Under the pieces are notes generated by a model, which was not told where the DNA came from, made no database searches, and was given only the letters and a program-made list of their open reading frames with translations. Below are positions 22,630 to 35,505 of a stretch of 64,000 nt of DNA, piece by piece. Both the position numbers and the translations under genes were made by a program. Where the stretch lies: positions 8,997,001 through 9,061,000 of the forward strand of contig NC_091123.1 of NCBI RefSeq assembly GCF_040183065.1, given 5' to 3'. The stretch is from Periplaneta americana (Eukaryota; Arthropoda; Insecta; Blattodea; Blattidae). How positions within the stretch are numbered: the stretch's first letter is position 1; each line of letters starts with the position of its first letter.

Positions 22630-23430
22630 TAGCGTTTAAGTCATCAGGCCCAGATCAGCGCAAGAGGAAACCAACGCTATTAAAATTTAAATTGAAAAAA
22701 CGGAAAAAGTTAGAACACTTTAAATAATAATAAAACTGTCACGTTGAGTCAATATGCATTACATTTTTTTTATGATGTCACAATTTTTAAGCGCGGTTTT
22801 TTTCGTTCTAATTTAAATTAATTTATCAACAAATAAATTAAATTCCGTTAAACTTCTCCGTAACCCTTTCTAATTTATAACAATCGTGTTTAAATAATAA
22901 GCAGTGACAGTAAAGGGCGCCATTAATTCATAAAATGGGGGGGATTAATTTAAATACATAACAATAACAATAACTCATTTCCTCTATCGGGGGAACAAGA
23001 AATTTGCAGTTCAGTACATACATGTATTTAGGAAGAACATGTTAAATTTTTTGCTATTGGTAAAGTGCAAATTATAAAATTGTATTTCAATATGCATTCT
23101 GTAGCCAGCTGATTTAATTAATAATTATTTTATTTTTTATTTATGCTATATTTTTGTAACATTAAATTATTGAATATTTCCGAAACATATAGCCTAGTCA
23201 CTCACTCACGTCTGCATTTAGATTTTATTGAAATTATAAATAAATGAAGTGATAAAAGTAGTGAAATTTGATTTAATAATATAGAATATAATCAGAAGAG
23301 TAAAATGTACTCACTTTCTGAACTAAATAATTAAAGATATACTCTAAATTAATACACAACGTTCTGCTCTTCGACAGTGAAGAATAACTAAAGAAACTGA
23401 TCGGCATTGCTACTGAATTTAGATGTAAAA
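22630..23430. other. Non-coding stretch, no gene recognised
   Basis: AT-rich intergenic DNA. Confidence 0.5.
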
Positions 23431-23850
23431 CGAATCACTTCTGGCATTAATCGATATACAAAAATGTCATTGTTAACGGCAGACAAGCTGAAAATAAAGG
23501 AAATGGACTATAAAATAATAACAGATGAATGACATTCGGCACCAATCGATCATTGTTAGCGGCAGACATGGAAACAAATGAAATGCGCCCTAAAATAGTA
23601 ACATAAGAATGACGTTCAGTATTAATCGATATAGTACGAGTGTCATTTTACAGCAAATGAAATGGAAAAGAAATGTTCCGTAAAAAATTGAAATTAGATT
23701 AAGTATATTGGTATTAATCGATTATACGCGTGTCATTGTTTACGACATGCATTAGAAAGAAAATAAATGTCCCGTAAAATAAAGACCAAAAATGACTTTC
23801 GATGTGTCGCTGTCTTGTGTTATTGTTCACGGCAGACAAGATGGGAGTCC
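23430..23850. repeat. Degenerate tandem repeat, about 80-95 bp period
   Basis: The motif (A/C)AATCGAT with a following GTCATT-GTT-CGGCAGAC block recurs at about 23443, 23538, 23617 and 23710, with a fifth decayed unit to about 23850. Units differ by many substitutions and indels, so this is an old minisatellite. Confidence 0.7.
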
Positions 23851-24154
23851 ATTTAATTAGGGTTTTGCTATGGGAACTGCAGTGTGAGTACTCCAACGTT
23901 TCTTTGTGACTTCCTGTGAATGGGTATGCAGGACAGTGCGTGGATAGAACCCAGTAGCGTTGGTTGGTTGAGTAGAGTAGGTTGTTACGTTTGTTCCTTG
24001 TGTTGATATTTTGTATTTGATGGAATAAAACTGATTTGTCTATGTAGTTGTGATTGTGTTAATTAACCCATCTTCCTTCAACACATTTTATATCCATTAG
24101 CTCAGCAGTGGTGGTAGATTTAATTTTTCATGAATCGCCCAATTTGTAATTAGC

Positions 24155-24159
<5 letters not shown>

Positions 24160-24210
<51 letters not shown>
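24160..24210. repeat. AT dinucleotide microsatellite
   Basis: An uninterrupted run of about 50 bp. Confidence 0.95.
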
Positions 24211-24213
<3 letters not shown>

Positions 24214-24309
24214 TTTAGTTGAACAATTACTTAAATAATGTTAACGGATGGTTGAATTATGCTGCTTTAAATAAATGTTTATAGTAAGAAGTAAAAATTG
24301 TGCTATGTA

Positions 24310-24722
24310 CACTGGCGTTCAAAGATATCTGACCTACGTGTCAGTGAACTTTCTAACTGCGGGATAATTCAGAACCAAAGATATAAAAAAATGAAGAACT
24401 ATAAGAGTTCCGCTAGTTCTCAATAGGTAGCACCATTATTGGGGCTGTTAAAAAATGTCTGCGAAAATGACTATGTAGATTAAGCATAAATTATTCTCAT
24501 AATTGATCATATCAGCGGTTTCCAGTTAAATCCAGTGTTGGTTTGCAATCAGTAGAGGGATATGAAAAACTGAATTTTATAATGCGGGTATATTTATGTA
24601 CGATTGACATTGACTATTATCTTCGCCATCTATTCATAGAAGTAAAACTAAAGAAGCCGTACTTACACCAGCACATTATCGATCACTATCGATTAGTAGG
24701 GTCAGATACCTTTGAACATGTG
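24310..24722. mobile_element. Tc1/mariner-type MITE (413 bp)
   Basis: The ends CACTGGCGTTCAAAGATATC (left) and the complement of the right end (CACATGTTCAAAGGTATC) are inverted repeats continuing to CTGACC. Both ends are flanked by TA (24308-24309, 24723-24724). No transposase. The open frame at 24543-24848 runs out of the element and is not called a gene. Confidence 0.78.
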
Positions 24723-24859
24723 TACATGTGGGTTATAATAATTACATTGGAGTTCTTCTACATATTAAACAAAGTTGTTACATTTTTCGTCTTCAAATGC
24801 ATTAAAATTGAACTAGAATTGAACTTGGTACACTATTACGAAGTCTAAGGGATGAAAAA

Positions 24860-25940
24860 AAAAAACTTTAACTATTAAACATAGAAAATTAAAGTTCAGC
24901 CTTCGTACTTTTTATGAACAAGGTTTTTATACTAGGGATAGACGAAACTTAAAAAAAAAACACACACACACACAGGAGCTATCCCCTTTATTTTCAGAAG
25001 CCACCACATTTCGTCCAGACATTCAATAAGGAAACCATTCGAGCTCAGATACAGATACATTTGCTAATATAGGCCTATATTAAACAATATTAAATATTTA
25101 TGCAATGCCAACACACGCTCTCAGAGACACTCTGAAGCTATTGCATGAGACAATATTTTGAGATGCGTAACAAATGTAACGATATTAATTTAAAAAGCAC
25201 ATTCGAATTTCTTCCTACAACCGCTTTTGTTGACATGGGTAAGTCGTAATTACATAAAAGGAATCGAAGTCTTAAAACAAGTTGAACGCAATAAACAATT
25301 CAAGCGCCACAAACAATTTTAGTCGCCGTGGCTACCTGGCGCCCGGAATTCATCCATAAATTATAACGCATCTCGATACTTCAGATTTAATTAAAGGTTG
25401 GAATTAACAAATGAAAAAAAAAAAACATAAATTTGAACTCAAACTTAAAACACATGAGTGCGTGCTTTATAAGTATCTAAAAATTGCAAAATTTCATAAA
25501 AATAAATACAAAAATTAATAATTCCATCATAATTACAAATAAATAATAATTTAATAAAAAAGTCAATAAAATATTTAAATATTAATAAATCAAAACTTAA
25601 GAAAAAATAAAATTTTAACAAACTTAAAATGATAGTTATTATAAAACCAACAAAATCAATGACTGTAAACGTTTTAAGTGTTTCAGATGAACAATTTTCC
25701 TTCTTTCTTCTTTCCTAATGACATATTCGCTACCAAATTCTTCTATTGCAGCACTCATTTCCAACCGCCTAGCTTTGTTTTGTTTTCGTATGTTCACTGA
25801 ACAGCACACTTGAATTAAGTAGCCTCGGATGCAATCAAGTTATAATACTCCATACATACTTACTGTTGCGGGTTGCTTGGAGATCTTAGGTAACGAAACG
25901 CAGGACTCTACCGATGACACATGTGTATACGAACCAGAGC
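24860..25940. other. Non-coding, AT-rich stretch
   Basis: No supported gene. It contains several A-rich runs and a short CA repeat near 24960. Confidence 0.5.
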
Positions 25941-25948
25941 CGCAATAT

Positions 25949-26808
25949 ACAGGGTGTAACTAAAATGCATGTCGAAACTTTAGGGACATATTCCTCTCAC
26001 ATAGAGGATGTAAAAATGTTATGTATACATTGGTCCGAAAACGCTTTATTTCCTTTGTCACAGCCTTTTTCTGCAACTCTGCTTACATTGTATGATGCGG
26101 TAGATTATGAAATAAAAATAGCATGCCACATGGAAATCTATCTTAAAGGAAGTGTTCAAGATGTCCCCGTTACCATGAATACATGCATCAACCCATCGTC
26201 GCATTCGATCTCTGATGCGCTGATGTATCCCTGGAGAATGTCGCTTTGTCTCGCTGCCTTCCAAAATACGGACTCGGAGACTCTCTTCATATTACACCGG
26301 AGTTCCATTTACAACCTCTTTTAAATGATACCACAAATAAAAGTCTAGTGAGTTTAGGTCTGGAGAGAGCAGGTATCAAGATATTGGTCTATCTCTACCT
26401 ATCCGTCAGTCACGGTCCGGAACCTTTGATTTAGAAATCGACGAACATTGACACCGAAGTGAACAGGAACTCCATCGTACTTGAAGTACGTATTTCTTCG
26501 TATTGCTAACGGCACATGGTGTGGCAGAACAGGTAAGGTGTACTCTAAGAACTCTGTGTAGTTTTCTCCGTTAAGCCTGGGTGAAAAAACATGAGGTCCC
26601 ACCAGAACGTCACCAACAATGCCGGCCCAAACATTGATATTCCACGTGGTATGTTATTTTTATTTCATAATGTACGTCATTAATGTAAATAATGTATAAA
26701 AAGAGCTGTAACAAGGAAATAAAGCGTTTTCGGACCAATGTCCATATAACATTTATTCAGCCACTCTATGAGAGGAATACGCTCCTAGACATACATTTTA
26801 ATTACACC

Positions 26809-26812
<4 letters not shown>
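25949..26812 (-). mobile_element. Mariner-like element with about 110-bp TIRs, internally deleted
   Basis: Ends begin ACAGGGTGTAA(C/T)TAAAATG and the arms match for about 110-120 bp (to about 26072 and from about 26697). The interior retains only the C-terminal catalytic half of a transposase on the minus strand. The right end runs into a TA microsatellite, so the TA target duplication cannot be resolved. Confidence 0.85.
26058..26655 (-). pseudogene. Mariner transposase catalytic C-terminus, truncated
   Basis: The minus strand reads NVWAGIVGDVLVGPHVFSP, then YFKYDGVPVHFGVNVRRFLN (the place of the family's FQQDGAPPH box), then, after a frame change, a PDLNSLDF box and the C-terminal HQRIRDRMRRWVDACIHGNG. 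The N-terminal DNA-binding part is absent, so it cannot be functional. Confidence 0.75.

Positions 26813-26864
<52 letters not shown>
26812..26864. repeat. TA then GA dinucleotide microsatellite
   Basis: (TA)n to about 26842 followed directly by (GA)n. Confidence 0.9.
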
Positions 26865-27293
26865 GTATACATATTTACCAAGTTGATTACAATTATATAT
26901 TTAGTTACTCTATTTCCTATATTTGTAATAAATTAGCAGAAATGTCATTTTCATCTATTTATCAAAACATTTCTCTCCATATAAACAACACTAACATGAC
27001 TTATTGTTATCGCGGAACGAGCGTATCCGTAATGGAAAATGAAAGCGAGCTGTTTTAAATAAAGGAGGATCAAAGTCCACTCGCTTCGCAGGAAGTTGCA
27101 GTGCTAGCGCATTGTTTTTAAGCCTGCGTTATGTTACTGTTTATCAACAGAACTCGAGAAAACGACGTAGTAAATGAATAGCCTCCTAACTAACGATTGT
27201 TAGAGATCAAAGTCCGTCATGTCTAAAATTATTTACAGCAGGCCAGTCCAACTGCTACTCTACATATTTGGACTTATGTGACCAGCGTGATTT

Positions 27294-27351
<58 letters not shown>

Positions 27352-28340
27352 GAGCTTCGTATTCATAGTTGTGACAATTCATATTCCACATGCATCAATA
27401 TATTTAAGAATAATTTATTGTTACAGAGAATTTACTCACTTTATAACTTACATTCACAATCATATTTTTAGTTTTCAACCATTTTGATAAAATGATAGCT
27501 CTAATATGTTCTCATGGCGAAATAGGGTTTTCATAATGCTTGGAGATTCAGTATAGTTATAGTTATTTGTGTATTAAGGTCGTATCTATATACCGAGTTG
27601 GCCAAAAACGTTAGTTACGAACTTAATACACACAAAATATTATTCACGACAAGATAATTTTCATTTTAAAAATATAGACAAAAATGAATGTAATACATCA
27701 GGGTTTTATTAAAGCGAAATAGGGTAGGCCTATGCAACCAAGCAACGACGGTAAGCAACAATGTAAATAAAAACCTTCATATTTTCAGATTTTGTAACTT
27801 TCATGTTTCCATTATTTTATTATTTAGGTAGTAGTCACAATTCGAAACGACTTTATATTTTGTCAGAGAATTTGTTTATAAGTATATCAAACTGCCCCTC
27901 AATCATGAATACAAAATCTGACAACCATAATTACCATCTGTTTATAATTTAAATTTGGTTCTCGGTTATTCAATTCACTCTGATTCTTACGTAGACCGGA
28001 TAATCGATATTCTTTAGCTGTAACGGAATCCAGTGCATTATTTTGACATTTCAAATAATTTTTATGACTATTACACTCATGTATCAATGCACCAATGGAG
28101 TGTAAGAATCTAATTACTGAGTTTTAACCAATTTAAGTCAAGTATCAACTGCAATCTTGTCGAAACAATCTTGTGGCACCTGATGCACATTTGTTCAATG
28201 TTTTATCGTAGCTTGATTTTCAGATGTTAAAAAGCATCATTGTTTCCTTAACAATACAGTAAGCCTTGATATTGCGTGATGGCCGTGCCAGAAATAAGTA
28301 TTAAAAATCATAATTCATTAATGTAGGCCTAATCTGTTTC
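26865..28340. other. Non-coding stretch with an AT microsatellite
   Basis: (AT)n at about 27298-27345. Otherwise no gene or repeat family recognised. Confidence 0.5.
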
Positions 28341-28345
28341 TGCTC

Positions 28346-28382
<37 letters not shown>
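28346..28382. repeat. AAT microsatellite
   Basis: Short uninterrupted trinucleotide repeat. Confidence 0.9.
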
Positions 28383-28529
28383 GCCCTATGATTATGTTAG
28401 CTTCTTTTTATTATTTATTATTCGCAAAATAGTCTAATTCAAATATTACGCGAATTTTCATCTCTTTGAACAATTTACACACACTGCGCGCTTGCGAATT
28501 GACGATATTGTTATGTTATGATATTACTA

Positions 28530-29372
28530 CTTACAAATGGCTTTTAAGTAACCCGCAGGTTCATTGCTGCCCTCACACAAGCCCGCCATCGGTCCCTAAC
28601 CCGTGCAAGATTAGTCCAGTCTCTATCATCATATCCCACCTCCCTCAAATCCATTTTAATATTATCCTCCCATCTATGTCTCGGCCTCCCCAAAGGTCTT
28701 ATTCCCTCTGGCCTCCCAACTAACAATCATATGCATTTCTGGATTTGCCCATACGTGCTACATGCCCTGCCCATCTCAAACGTCTGGATTTAATGTTCCT
28801 AATTATGTCAGGTGAAGAATACAATGCGTGCAGTTCTGCGTTGTGTAACTTTCTCCATTCTTCTGTAACTTCAACCCTCTTAGCCCCAAATATTTTCTTA
28901 AGAACCTTATTCTCAAACACCCTTAATCTCTGTTCCTCTCTCAAAGTGAGAGTCCGAGTTCCACAACCATACAGAATAACCGGTAATATATCTGTTTTAT
29001 AAATTCTAACTTTCAGATTTTTTGACAGCAGACTAGACGACGAAAGCTTCTCAACCGAATAATAACAGGCATTTCCCATATTTATTTTGCGTTTAATTTC
29101 CTCCCGAGTGTCATTTATATATTTTACTGTTGCTCCAAAATATTTGAATTTTTCCACCTCTTCGAAGGATAAATCTCCAATTTTTATATTTCCATTTCGT
29201 ACAATATTATGGTCACAAAACATAACCTTATACTTCGTATTTTCGGAATTTACTTCCAAACCTATCGTTTTATTTGCTTCAAGTAAAATTTCCACGTTTT
29301 CCCTAATCGTTTGTGGATTTTCTCCTAACATATTTACGTGATCCGCAGAGACAAGAAGTTGATGTAACCCGT
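28530..29372 (-). mobile_element. LINE, RTE-like (copy 3), 5'-truncated
   Basis: Closely matches the LINE at 10780-12255. The frame at 28720-29331 carries IGLEVNSENTKY, KFKYFGATV and [15 protein letters not shown]; the C-terminus WEDNIKMDLREVGYDDRDW is again in another frame (28544-28726). The 1-base loss that splits the frames is the same in copies 2 and 3. Homology stops at about 29372, just after the YADD region. Confidence 0.87.
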
Positions 29373-32190
29373 TGTTATATTACTTTCTTATGGTAATTAA
29401 ATAGATTATTCTTCTTTTTTCAGAAATTGTTGCAGTAAGCAAACAGCGATGTCAAATAACAGAGTGCAATCGAGCAAATTAAGCATTAGTCAGGAAGACT
29501 CGTAAACATCTTGTACGTCCTTGTAATGCCGACATTTCCACGATACGTAAAATCTACGTCTGTTTGTTACACGACACCAGTTGCAAAATGCTACTTTTTC
29601 CGGTTGCCGGTGAGAACGCCTTCTGTCAGCATGACAATGCATTGTTTACAATATTATGTTGTAATTCGGGGTCAGATTTCATCCCTGATTCCTGGGCTGC
29701 ATAAACAAATGAAGAACTCTCTTGCTCATCAATAATTTAGAAGTCTTACATCAATAATACGTTGAAAATAAGCCTTCAGAATATACGTCTTCAAATGACT
29801 CCGAATTTTTATGTAATGGTATATTTCATTTTCTGTTATTGGGAGATTTACACATAAATCACAAACTTTTGTGAATTACGGATTGTGTTTTACAATTCAT
29901 TCAATTTTAACGTTACATTTCCTTAACAGAAATTATATGTCAATCTTCATAAAAGTATGTACACCATTTTGGCTTTCAAGTTGGATTATCGACTTTTAAA
30001 AGGGGTAACGACAGTTCTGAAAATAATGAATGCTTCAATAAAATGTATTGCCAACTGAAAGTCAATAAAATGTATTACCTGATGTCAGAATTCAAAATAG
30101 TGTTTGTTTCATCGTTTTAAACTAGCCATCTCGAGAATGTTACTTGTTTATTCGGTCGAAGTAAATGCTGTAAAGACATACCCGTCATTAGGGACACATA
30201 ATTACTATTTTTAAATTTAATGCTACTTATTTCATTGCATATTTATAATATTTTACGTATATATTTATGTTTATGGTTCACGATACATTAGGTAATAAAA
30301 GTTCATGCTTTGGAGCCTCTGAACATTTTATCGTTTGATATTGTTCCGAATCTGAAACCGAAAATAACCGTTATCAACAATCAGTTACGGTGATCTTTTC
30401 TTGTGATGATCGTCGTCGTGGATGTGTGCTTGTTAAATGATCAGTGACTGCAATGTAACTATTAATAATGGCTAAATTCTTGATACAGAAAACTGTCCAA
30501 ATAAAACTGCAGCGAACAGTAACAGAACGATAAATTGGATTATAGCAGTGGCAGAGAATGGTGAAAGATTTCTTTTAAAAATAATTTGCTAACAAGGGTG
30601 ATCACAAGTATCCAGAATAATGATAACAAAGTCTTTGTAAATTGTAAGACAATTTATTAATTTTATTAGTGTAATAAATACAAATACAAATAAATACCGG
30701 TATTTAAATATTGACTTACCGTAGTCTTCATCCATCTTGGGTTAAGAAATTTCCATGGGCATTATATGAAAAATCAGACGATATTACTTTCTGTAAAATA
30801 TGTAAGCTAAGGAAATTCTTTATAGACAGCAATTAAAGTTTTCTCGGACTTTTGTTTTGTCCTGCCCCCCCCCCTTACTCCAATATTTCAAAATAGCGCC
30901 TGTGTCCGGAGTAATAATATGTACTCGTATTTTTTAAAATATATTTATTAACAACTAGCTTTAGGACAAAAATTAATTACTCTGTTCCAAATTGATTACC
31001 TATTCCTAATTAACATTTACTTTAAAGCGTTGCAGGACTCTTTGCCAGGATTTTAAATTTATATTTAAGAAGTAAATAAACAGTATATTTATTCTTGATC
31101 GGGCACCATTTCCCGACATATAGTACATTTGTAACACAATGGAAAACTTTTCAAAACATTTTCACAGGTCTTGCGTACCCAAAGTTTGCCGCTCCTGAAT
31201 TCTATATAATTTGAGTATAAACCCTGTTATCTTTATTTTGTTTTACTGGGTAAATATTGACTGAAGAACAAAATGATGGGCAAATTTGAATCATGATAAT
31301 TATGTTGAATGTTTTATACACAAATAAACCCATCAGCTTGTTGAATTAAATTGTTTTTGTACTTCTATAAAAATATTATTTTAGAAAAATTTAAAGAATT
31401 AAAAATAAGCCTATTGACTTTTGAATTAACCACATTTCACAAATCTCTCTGTGTAACCAGAGTAACCAACTCGATTCATGAAACAAAACATTCCAGAAGC
31501 CACTAAATTGCTATATTATAATCAGTATAAAAATACATTATTTTTTATCTGTGAGGGTTAAAAGACGCTAAATGCCTATATCAACAATTCAAATTTAATA
31601 CAAATTTTCCCGCTTAACTAATATGGAAATTCACTAGATCTAGCAGAAAAACCCCTGCATTGGCGACATTGTGTAAATCACAGAATCCTGAGAAGTTCTG
31701 TTAATTACTGTCGACATTTTATTATAAGTGAAGTCTAGTGACATCTTTGGATAATCCTCAGAAGCAAACACTGTGACCTGATGCAAAGATTGCAAAACCT
31801 GTGGATGAAATCGATGAAAGATGAATCATAGTGGGCCATGGGTGTTAATGTCATTCCATAGTGTTTACTTGTGTAGGTTCTGCTGTAAATGGAGGGATGG
31901 AATTGGGGTTGTTTTATTTTGTGTTCACTCTTGTGTCATACTGTGTTAACTATCAGGGATGAACCATAATACATAATATATTTAATAGACTAACGTAAAC
32001 ATACATTTCATACAAACAGACAGCCCACATGTGAAGTGTGGGCGTAACGAGCAACCATGAACGAACATTGCAATAAATAAAAAGTTAGTTTTGTCCGTAG
32101 GAACTGTATAAATATATTACCAATGTTTTTATTAATATCATAGTTGCACATATTATTTATCGTAAATTAAATAGGATAACATTTTTAAAC
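29373..32190. other. Intergenic DNA upstream of the LRSAM1-like gene
   Basis: AT-rich, no supported gene. It should contain the promoter and any 5' UTR exon of the LRSAM1-like gene, but no clear core promoter element or non-coding exon could be singled out. Confidence 0.5.
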
Positions 32191-32268
32191 ATGCCATTAA
32201 ATCTGTTTGGTAAAAAAGGAAGTAAAGGGATTGATTACAAAGCAAGATTGGAACATAAATTGTATTTG
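32191..32268 (+). CDS. LRSAM1: LRSAM1 exon 1 (residues 1-26)
   Basis: MPLNLFGKKGSKGIDYKARL start, like the MPLFFRKRKPS start of the human protein. The donor is TTG|GTGAGT, phase 0. Intron 1 is only 89 bp. Confidence 0.92.
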
Positions 32269-35200
32269 GTGAGTTAAATTTGTTTGATTTTGTTAAATTA
32301 CACACAATTTTATCGCTCATATAATTACATACCAAATATGGTCATTTCTGTCTGCAGGCACGAGAAAACCCAGAACCGGTATTTGATTTGTCAGACTGTG
32401 ATTTGAAAACTGTTCCCTCAGGCATATATTCATTATGTAGAGTATTCAGGAAAGAAGCTCTGTATCTTCAGGTATGGTACTGACAGGAATATAAATATGT
32501 GCAATAATTAAGAATTGACATATTTAAACTGGATGTGTCTCTCTGTTTACAGGAAAATCATTTGTCATCTTTGGCAGGAGGAGGTTCATTGAACGACTTA
32601 ACGCTGTTGCAAATATTGGATCTGCATTCCAACAGTTTTGTTCATTTACCAAACGAAATTGGATGTCTGAAAAATCTCAGGGTAAGTGTGGTCTAGTTTT
32701 ACACATGTTTAACCAAATTGTAAGGAACATTTCTCTTGGTTGTCAGGTTTTGAGTCTGTTTTGGAGGGAACAATTTGTGCGTATTTGTCATACGCAAAGT
32801 GAGTGACATACGACATTGAAATGAAAATATGAGAATAATTATGCTTAAGCTTATACAGTAAGTAAACGTTGAATAAGAATACTTGCACGGTAGCTTATTA
32901 ATCAGTGACATGAATCTCTACCTTAGAAAAAGCATAGAATAGTCTTACTTTGTAGTTCCAGTGCTTAAGGGGAGATCCCACTGAAAATCATGAAAATTTT
33001 CCAAACTATATTTATCGGCTATTACACTTCTTTAGAATTTATATTTTAATACCCCAAATGGATTTAGTTCAATTCTGGTTACAAGTATGTTAATTTTTTT
33101 CTTAAGGCTGGGTGAAACGAGCGTTGAGGGACTTCCGCCGACTGACTTCTGTTGCATTCAAATAATTATAAAATACGATAATTTGGTCCAGGGAGCAAGG
33201 GGGGCGTGGCATTTAAAGAGCTGTCAAAATATTTTTTTCATCAAAGAATTCTTTTTTACAAATTTAGTAACTTTCTGTTCTAAAGTTGGCTCCCTGAAGT
33301 TACTAGATGAATGTAGCGGAGGAAAATTTTAATAGTTATGTGTTACATAAATATTCACTTTACTTTCAAATCCATTTTTCCGTAAGTTTATTTTTCTTGA
33401 TTCAACACCAATTTTTTTATGCCAAATATTAATCAGTCTGGATTCAATTTTTACTGCAAGTATTTAATGAGGTAGCTGCATGTTTCTATGCATTTATTTT
33501 GTAAGAAATTCTACTAGTTTATTTTATTAATATTTCTTTTTAATGAATTAGCCTATAGAAAAAATAACGTTTTCAAAATTTCAGAACAATTTTTGAAAGT
33601 GAATAAATGATATTGCATATTATTGCATATAAATGTTTCTCTATGTCTTGTGAATGTAACCGAAAAAAAAGGAAGCTTAAAAATTGAGATCTTCTGCTAG
33701 TAAAAACTTGGGTTTGAAAATATTTCTAAAAAAATAATAGAAAAAAAAAATAAAAAGTCAAAAACATTTGGAAGTTCAAAATTTGGATTTTGTTAGTCCT
33801 TTACATAATAAGCATGTTCTCAAAATTTAGTTGAAAAAAAAAGTGATTAGGTAAAAAGTTGTTTTTAGTGCAGTGTCCCCTTAAAGCTACTGAAATTTCT
33901 GCAATCCACAATTTTTGGGCTAGAGAGTTGAAATTTTTACTGAAAATGCATATCAGTATCATAATCACTCGTTGTAAATTTCAATCTATTGTGATCAACA
34001 CTTTTTAAAAAATTATATTCTTTGTAGAACAGCTTCATTTCTTATTCTATCTGTCCATTTCATACGTTCCATTCTTTTCATATCCACATTTCAAATGCTT
34101 CTAGTTGCTTCTCTTCACTTCGTCATAATGTCCATGTTGCACTCTCAGTTTAATATATGTAGAACTTGAATTCTTATAGAGTTTATATTGTTGCTAAATT
34201 TCGTTATAAACGAGTTGTTTATTAAAAATGTGGCGTTATAAAATAATAAATCACGTTTGTTTAATACAGATTAAAACTGTACTTCTTAATAACTGTTGCT
34301 GTAGCGGAGGTGTTGCTCATTGCAGTAACCAAGTTCAACTATATATTAAACAATTTTTTTAAACGGGGTTGGGATGTCTGAAAGCTAATGATGTGTGCAG
34401 GTCTTAAACTTGAGCTCCAACCAGCTGAAGCTCCTGCCAGACTCGATAGGCCAGCTGGAGAGGTTGCACATTCTGAATGCGTCGTCCAATCATCTGAAGG
34501 CACTGCCCAAATCGATGGGGAACCTGCGGCGACTGAAGCAGCTGGATCTGCGCAACAACAAGCACCTGCAGCAGCTGCCAGCGTCTCTGGCACAGGCAAA
34601 CAGCCTCTCGGAGCTGATGCTGGACCATGACAGGTTCACACACCCGCCAGCAAATGTCGTCGAGCAGGGAGTGGTCGCCATCATGCAGTTCCTAGCTGAA
34701 GGTGAGTAAGTACTGTGGTGCTGAGAAATCAGTTTAAATATTTTCGCTGAAATAGACGTTTAAATAATATCTGCTAGGAAAGAAATAGTTTTGGGATGTC
34801 AATGTGCAGCATTTATGAAGGTTCCTAGGAATCAGGTAGAATAAATATCTAGGTGTGTACATGGACGAGAGCCTCAAGTGGAATGTCCAAGTCACACACG
34901 CATCCTTCATTCATTAAATCGTCTGAAAAATTTTCTACTCTTTCAATTAAAGGAATTCTCATACAAATATTGATGCTGCCACATTTTAACTATTGCGACA
35001 TTCTACTAACATATTTAAATTCTAACGTAGCCCAAAGATTGCAGCACGTTCATAATGCCTGCATACGTTTAATTTGCAACATCCGCAAATACGACCACAT
35101 TACACCTTCCCTTGAAACGCTCCAATGGGTAAGATTACAGAAATGAAGATATCCATTCACTAATTTTCCTATATCGCATCATCAGTACTTCTTCGCCTAA

Positions 35201-35452
35201 CTATCTCTAGGTGCGTTTTAATTTCTTGTCCTCTTATCACAGCCTGGGTACTCGTTCTAAAAATCACCCTTTATTATCTTTGCCTTACCATAAAAGAGCT
35301 CACTATTCTTCCTCTTTCACAGTATCAGCAATTCGTTTTTGGAACTCCCTACCCAGCTCCCTCAGGAGCTGTTGAACGATATTGCAATTTAAAAGTAAAT
35401 TGTTGAAACAGTGACCAGTATTCATGTATAATTCTCCTTTGTGTGTATGTGT

Positions 35453-35505
<53 letters not shown>

